50,898 nucleotides of DNA, taken from NCBI GenBank assembly GCA_030141605.1, contig JAQGDQ010000955.1:25817-76714 (forward strand). The letters run 5' to 3'. The stretch comes from Tubiluchus corallicola. Lineage: Eukaryota; Priapulida; Priapulimorpha; Priapulimorphida; Tubiluchidae. Both the position numbers and the translations under genes were made by a program. The notes under the pieces were generated by a model. It was given only the letters and a program-made list of their open reading frames with translations. It ran no database searches and was not told where the DNA came from. Shown here one piece after another: positions 44,979 through 50,898 of the stretch (position 1 is the stretch's first letter; the number at the start of each line of letters is the position of its first letter).

Positions 44979-46239
44979 GTAATTACTTGTGCATTAGTGA
45001 TTGTGTAATTGACTGCTGCTGGTCACTTCTCGTGGCTCTTGCTCAATTGCATGACTTTACTAGCGTTGTTCTGCTATAAAAATGTTCGTGTTCTAGCAAA
45101 AGATTTTTGACTAAAGACATAGTGACAGAGCGTCCTAAGGGCCGTCGTTATGCTGACGACGGTGACAGCTTTGTGATGACGACATCTTTTGTTCGCAATG
45201 TTACTAAGATTGCTTTGTCATCAGTGTCACTGACGTAATATTTGCATCACCAACCCAGTTAACCAACAAGACGTATAGCCTTAAAATGACCAGCATAAAG
45301 ACTGTAGACTTCAGATCTTATAGAAAGTTTAAAGCCAGTGGCTTGTCAGCACTTCAAAGAAGCAATGCAGAAAGAAAAGAAAAACATTTTAAATAATTAA
45401 TAATTTTCTTTTCCAGTTACATAAGTCTTTCTAGTAGGTAAGCGAAAAACTAAGGAACATAGATTTGCACGGAATGTCTTTTGAGACATAATTTAACATT
45501 GCCTTTCCTTCCCTCGATTTACATTTGGCACATGACGTCATGTAATGGCGACTTCGAAACAGTATTGCGGGAGATTTAAAATGAAAACAAACTAAAATTC
45601 CTTTCAGTGCGAGTAAGATATACGCATAAAATTGCTATAAAGTAATACAATTTTTAAAGACGATTTTTCTGAAACCTACTTCAGGTACACCCCTTTTCTT
45701 GTCTTTTAAATCATTTTTTGCGTAAGACACTTGAAAATTAAAATTGCTAACCTGTTACTTTAACTAATTTTTAAAAACGCGTGTATATAGGCCTGTGAAC
45801 GCTATAAAAACAGTTGTGCATTAGCTGTAAAAATTGTGTAAAGGCTTTAAGCCTGCGCATGCGCACCACCGTGTTTTGAAGCGATTAAAAGTAACGAATC
45901 AATAAAGCGTTGCTTTTCCCAACTATGTGTGTTACATTAAGAAATTGAAAAATTCTTTCATACAACAAAGGCGATGTGACGAATATGAATGTGATTAGGC
46001 TTCAAATGACTTTGCGACAACATGCACAGAATTTCTCAGTAAACTTCGTGATTTAATTATGACATGATTTTTATTATTAAACACATTTTGTAACAATAAG
46101 CACATGCTTGTATATATTTATTAACAACACCTATCATATCATATGCAATTGCAACTATATAGAAACATTGTTTATTACAAGAATGTGTTGTTTTCTTTAA
46201 CAGTTCCAATGGTATGTAAAGTTTGCAGAATATAAGTGA
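44979..46239. other. Intergenic, no gene seen
   Basis: AT-rich. A 7-bp hairpin CCGTCGT/ACGACGG with a 7-base loop lies at 45142-45162. Confidence 0.4.
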
Positions 46240-46533
46240 ACATATAACGTTGTTATTTTAACTTAAGAGCAATAATTAAATTGAAATTTAAGAAGATTAA
46301 ATTTAACATCCTTAAACTTTACCACCTATCCACATTTGAGATACCAATGTCACATTTGACTTGACGTGTGTCAACATTTGACTTACTAAAAACGCTTAAG
46401 ATTTCTTGAAAACCATTGTTAACACATTTGAACTACCAAAGTCTACATTTGAGTTAACGTAGGTCTACATTTGAATTACCTAAATCTACATTTGAGTTAA
46501 CGTAGGTCTACATTTTACATGTAAAACCTATAT
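46240..46533 (-). mobile_element. MITE with arrayed TCAAATGTAG motifs, copy 2 (one arm)
   Basis: Reverse complement of the left arm of 27514-27957, including GTTAAATTTAATCTTCTT and several CTACATTTGA motifs, ending in GTAAAACCTATA. The other arm is not recognisable, so this copy is broken or rearranged. Confidence 0.72.
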
Positions 46534-46539
46534 AATAGA

Positions 46540-47874
46540 ACTATTTTCTACGGACGATTATTTGTAGCTTGTACGGCAGCGACAATCTGATAAAACCTTG
46601 CCCACAAAACCGTAAAATCTAACTGTGTAAAATTTAATTGTTTCATTCATTCATATGCATAACATATTTCATATTCATTTGACCCATTCAAACTGCTGGC
46701 CCGGTATCGCCGTGTGCTTATGAACACACAAGTGGAATTATTAGTCTATAAACGGTTTCCAAATCGTGAAAGTTTCCTCGGATTGCTCTAATAATGGTCA
46801 GAATGTTCCAATAATACAGTCTATTGAGTTCTATACATTTTAAACGTCTATTGCATTTTTAACGGACAAAAATTATTGTGCACATATAATAAATTATATA
46901 GTAACTCTCAAAGCCATAGGCTAAACAATCAAAAGCAAAAATTATACCACACAACGCATAATGGTAACAAAAAGCGTACTTGGACGTAACTTTTTAAAAG
47001 ATACAGAGAGTCTAACCACTTATTTCTGATGTCAAAATCATCATCTGGGTTTTAAGAATTTTAAAAATAAGACGTGTGCTAAGCGAACAATCTATATAAA
47101 TAAATACATGAACATATATATATAGGCTCGACATTTCAGTTCTTTATCAAAAACAATTTTCTTTACTTTTCCTTGATGCATAATACTGTTATACCAGAAG
47201 TGCCAAATGCATTCAAAAGGCAACTAGGCTACGACAGCTACGAAATTTTTTAACCCGAGAACAGGGAACAGGACCTGTTAAAGGCTCAGATCGACTTGGA
47301 AAACGGTGGGCTCGATAATCAGTTCACGCTGTGGTTGCAGAAAATAAGAATAATTGAAATCTAAGTCTGGTATCATAAAAATAATAAGGCTCTTAACCTA
47401 TTTAGCGTATTCTATTGAGCAGGTTTTATCATCAAGACAAATGTTTTACAACAATTCAACAGCTGCTGAACATTTTTGACAAAAATGTCCTTTCCCGCTG
47501 CTATTTCCTTTTTGTCAGGTTCACTGTCACAATAACTTGCGGTCAAATGTCACTGATCTAATATTCTCTCATTTGTTCTCTATTTCACCAGCTCTGGCGG
47601 TTATCCTCCTAATTCAGGAAGCAGTACAAGTAAGACGTAATAAAAAATCTACTACAAAAGCATACAAAGCCACGACGAGCAGCATAAATGTTGAAGCTCA
47701 AAATTTTCTGTCTTTATCAGTCACTCTAGCTGTTTCTGCCTTAAATAACTGCCACCATCAATTAACGGCCATTAGCGATTTCACAGACGGTTTCATACTA
47801 CACCTCCGCACTTCCAACTGTCACCGTCGATATCGACGAAGCAATCGTAACTCGTCACTAAATTTGAAATTTTG
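46540..47874. other. Intergenic, including the likely 3' UTR of the Ly6-type gene
   Basis: AT-rich, no supported gene. The 148-codon plus frame at 47537-47983 overlaps the last Ly6 exon on the other strand and has no recognisable domain. Confidence 0.4.
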
Positions 47875-48623
47875 TCACCACGGGCGGCGCCACTGGAGAG
47901 TGAGAAAAATGGCGATGGCTCCACTAAGAGCGATATTCCAATGGTTTTGTGGCAGAAAACATCCAGAATTACATAAGTCGTAGTCACAGTAGCAGTTAAC
48001 GCTCATTCCTTGCTCCAGTGGTACCTTGTAACATCCGCTCTTGGGCTTAAGGCTCCTATACATCATTGGTAAGCAACCTCTTTCTATGTGAACTAGCGTT
48101 CCTACAAAAAATATAACACTAGTTATTGCACAACGTACTATATATTACACACTCAGTTTCCTGCACTGATAATGTCGTAAGAAAGCATTAAGTGCCTAAA
48201 TTTGGAAGCGAGTCGTCGCCATCTTTTCAAGTAAAAGAACGTTTTTCGAAAAAAATATAACTTAAACTATCTTTTAATGAAGCCACAATAATTCGAAGCG
48301 GGTAAATAGTGCTTTGCTTTTGTCCGCTTGAGTTCGATACTTGCTGTGAGCCGTTTACCCTGTAGAGGGAGGATCCATGGCTAAAATACTCGCTGCCAGT
48401 TCAATGAATTACTTTATAATGTAAGTTACATCTGATTATGAGCCAAATTCCTTTCTCAACACAAATATGAACACCTTGTGCTCCAGCTTGCAATGTGTCA
48501 AAATGTAAAAAATAAAAAATAAAACCAAATCTGACTCAAAAAGAGAAAATGCAAGAAAGAGTTCAGTTAGCAAGGCAATGCCTTAGGTCACTAGTTCAAA
48601 CACAAAGCTTGCCATTAAGACAC

Positions 48624-48676
<53 letters not shown>

Positions 48677-48719
48677 ATAGTAGTAGTAGTAGTAGTAGTA
48701 GTAATAGTAGTAGTAGTAA

Positions 48720-48770
<51 letters not shown>

Positions 48771-48818
48771 CAGTAGCAGTAGCAGTAGCAGTAGCAGTAG
48801 CAGTAGCAGTAGCAGTAG

Positions 48819-48849
<31 letters not shown>

Positions 48850-50056
48850 AGCAGTAGTAGTAGCAGTAGTAGTAAAAAATCTTTATTTGCCATTTTAAAA
48901 ACATTGACCATCATAATAAAAGACAGACAATCAGTGTTAGTTCATAAAAAACATACACTGTTCTAGGCAAGTGCGTCTGGTGCAAGCTAAACTATAAGTG
49001 CAACTAGAAATTCAAAAATAAAGTATAAACTAGTTTAATAAGGTCTAGGAAAAATGAAATTATGATTTGAGTAAGTATCATCGTGTTCGTATGTCGGATA
49101 TTCAAAACGAGTCATTAAATGTTTTTTTTTAATTTAGACTTGAATATTGATAAACAGCTGTCTTTATCATGTCGATAAAGATCATAAGTCTTTATCGACG
49201 TGCATATCCTTAGCTCTCTAAGAAGTACAGCATGAGACTCCCTTAATATACGTGCCCACAAGGTTCACAATTACGGTGCCATCTGTACACAGAGAACTAC
49301 GACCACCCGAGGAGAGTAGTTTGATTTAAATTATAACGATATTATTAAATAAGCAATGCTCAGTAAATTCCGTCATTGAGTATTTTTATTCTTCAGCATT
49401 TTGCTTTACAGGCGAGTTCAGAAATTTCGGAAATAGACCCTAGTACAATACACACCTCACCATGTCGATAATATCCTCATAAATAAGAACAAAAGATGAA
49501 ATATTTCCTCATTGGATGAAAGCTTAACACAAAGTAACTTCATTGTGACCTGGATTATTAACGAGAGTTTTGTGGTTTTCAGTTTTGGATAGCTATAAAC
49601 TATTTCTAATGTCCCTGTTTGTGCGGAATACGTAAAAATGGAGTATCGTTGTTCGTACGGAAGTAAACATATTGCATTTTAAGATACTTTTTCTTACATT
49701 ATCAGACAACAGTCGTGACACGCAGTAATTTCTGTTAAAACTATTAGGGCTTCATGTATAAACCATCTATCGTAAAGATATCGGAAGTATTTGTGTGAAG
49801 AAAAATCTGTGCCATGTAGACCAGGCTTAATATACGGCTAAGTACAAAAACATCATGATTAAAATTTTACCGTTATTTATGGACGTTGTAAGTTTAATGC
49901 AAGCCGCGTGACGAGTACTACATTCCTTCACTTGGGTCATACGATGATCAAAGTGACCAGGGGTGCATCTTGACCTCATCATTGACTTGTCAACCAGATC
50001 CTTCCCGTTTGCCTCAGGTGACCACGAACAGGTAAAACAGCGTAGTGCTCTAACAA
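47875..50056 (-). CDS. Ly6/three-finger (LU domain) protein, 5' exon missing
   Basis: Two minus-strand exons: 50056-49871 (186 bases, entered through TTTTTCAG and left at AACG|GTAAAAT) and 48101-47875 (entered through TTTTTTGTAG, stop TGA). Both junctions are phase 1. The joined part reads ALRCFTCSW, a cysteine-spaced middle, AACIKLTT, then HIERGCLPM, SGCYKVP, and CYCDYDLCNSGC. The CxxC start and the CYCDYDLCN end are hallmarks of Ly6/uPAR-type three-finger domains, like invertebrate quiver-type proteins. A hydrophobic tail (NIALSGAIAIFLTL) follows, as for a GPI signal, although it ends in QWRRPW. The first exon, expected to encode the signal peptide and end in phase 1, is not visible up to the window edge. 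Surface location is inferred; the ligand is unknown. Confidence 0.85.
48625..48874 (+). repeat. (AGT)n / (AGC)n array in the Ly6 intron
   Basis: About 250 bases of AGT with AAT and AGC interruptions, within the intron 48102-49870. The Leu- and Tyr/Cys-rich minus frames are artefacts. Confidence 0.95.
49171..49199 (+). other. Perfect 10-bp hairpin in the Ly6 intron
   Basis: GTCGATAAAG and CTTTATCGAC are perfect complements around a 9-base loop. No RNA family recognised. Confidence 0.6.
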
Positions 50057-50105
50057 CTGAAAAATGAAACAAACAAAATCATTAAACGTCAACACTGAAC
50101 AACAC

Positions 50106-50247
50106 TGATTGATTGATTGGCTGATTGGCCACTTGGTTGCTTGGCCGCTTGGCCGCTTGGCCGCTTGGCCGCTTGGCCGCTCAGCTGGCTGGCTGGCTGA
50201 CTGACTGACTGACTGACTGACTGACTGACTGGCTGACTGACTGATTG
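50106..50247 (+). repeat. Tetra/octanucleotide tract (TGAT, TTGGCCGC, CTGA)
   Basis: Blocks of GATT, then TTGGCCGC units, then GGCT and GACT repeats, 50 bases upstream of the Ly6 exon 2 acceptor. Confidence 0.9.
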
Positions 50248-50898
50248 ATTATGATGTTATTTCAGGCAAGAAAGTCCATATAAAAAATAAAATCATGAAC
50301 CCGTGAAATTAAAATAGCCTTAACTAAAATCTAATTACTAAAAATAAAGTTTAAATTAATTACAGACAAACACATGTATACAAGCAAACGATTATAGGAA
50401 TATAATTACGTTTACACGGTTATCACTTAAATACACAATACATTAATACACAATCAATAAACATATTATTTAAAATTCATAAATTCAAGTAGTAAAATCG
50501 TTAGGTCTACGGAACATAAGTGACCTGCATTTCGCACGCCAAATACAATGAATATAAGCGTCACTCTGTAAAATAGATTTAATGTATAAATTAGAAGTAT
50601 TAAAAAGTCTATTTCTAAAAGAAAATAGAAACTTGCGCATAAGTACGTTAAAATGTGGGATGCCTAAATATGCTGTCATTTCACGTGCACTGCAATCATG
50701 AGGAAGCGAAAAGAGTTTGAACAGGATTCACAACAAACAAGAACCAATTTTAGGTTTTCGTAAGGAAAATGGGGCGGGCGAGGAAATGGGTAATCGCCCT
50801 CCCCTGGAAAGGAAAGTATTATATTGGAGTGCCGTCTGCTCATAACGGCCCACGGCCCACACCGTGCGGTATGTCTTAATTATGTCATTCAACGCCTC
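50248..50898. other. No exon seen to window edge
   Basis: I looked on the minus strand for a signal-peptide exon ending in phase 1 and found none. The 64-codon minus frame at 50485-50679 does not look like one. Confidence 0.4.

Noticed and set aside
47537-47983. 148-codon plus-strand frame
   Set aside because: It overlaps the Ly6 exon antisense and has low-complexity basic composition. The minus-strand exon has clear family motifs.

Overview
This is a window of nuclear DNA from an invertebrate animal. It is AT-rich, has GT-AG introns, and is full of transposon relics and simple-sequence arrays; nothing in it is prokaryotic. Three points narrow the source loosely. Degenerate TTAGGG-like repeats suggest vertebrate-type telomeres, so probably not an insect. 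A Spätzle-type cystine-knot gene argues against a vertebrate. A Gmr1-order Ty3/gypsy element is of a kind first described in deuterostomes. An invertebrate deuterostome or a lophotrochozoan is my guess, and I cannot name the phylum from sequence alone.

Layout. 1-8.85 kb: an almost complete Gmr1-type LTR retrotransposon on the minus strand, with one open 1,639-codon gag-pol frame, 1.18-kb LTRs, a tRNA-Leu-type primer site and integrase placed before reverse transcriptase. 8.9-12 kb: an old direct duplication carrying eroded exon-like pieces and microsatellites. 12-13.4 kb: two MITEs, one with TA and one with TTAA target sites. 14-15.4 kb: a 120-bp duplication and a tetranucleotide mosaic. 16-18.4 kb: a cluster of short (ATG)n-tailed SINE-like copies with a 5S-rRNA-derived SINE inside it. 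20-29.8 kb: three more 5S-SINE copies, a long trinucleotide array, a 35-bp minisatellite with a two-unit higher-order pattern, a (GGT)n tract, a telomere-like tract, a MITE with arrayed subterminal motifs, and a hAT-like MITE. 30.2 and 43.0 kb: two solo LTRs of one 369-bp family in opposite orientation, each with a perfect 5-bp target duplication and heat-shock-element arrays just upstream of the TATA box. 32.8 and 42.6 kb: 3' ends of two LINE types.

Host genes. Two are convincing. At 37.67-39.37 kb on the plus strand, three phase-compatible exons encode a 206-aa secreted cysteine-rich protein whose C-terminal part resembles the Spätzle/neurotrophin cystine knot. At 47.9-50.06 kb on the minus strand, two exons joined by a phase-1 intron encode most of a Ly6/three-finger protein with a hydrophobic C-terminal tail; its signal-peptide exon must lie beyond the window. 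The Spätzle-like gene sits between inverted copies of a ~0.4-kb repeat and downstream of a 40-bp minisatellite. I see no functional link between the two host genes: one is a predicted secreted ligand, the other a predicted GPI-anchored surface protein. No tRNA, functional rRNA or CRISPR locus was found.
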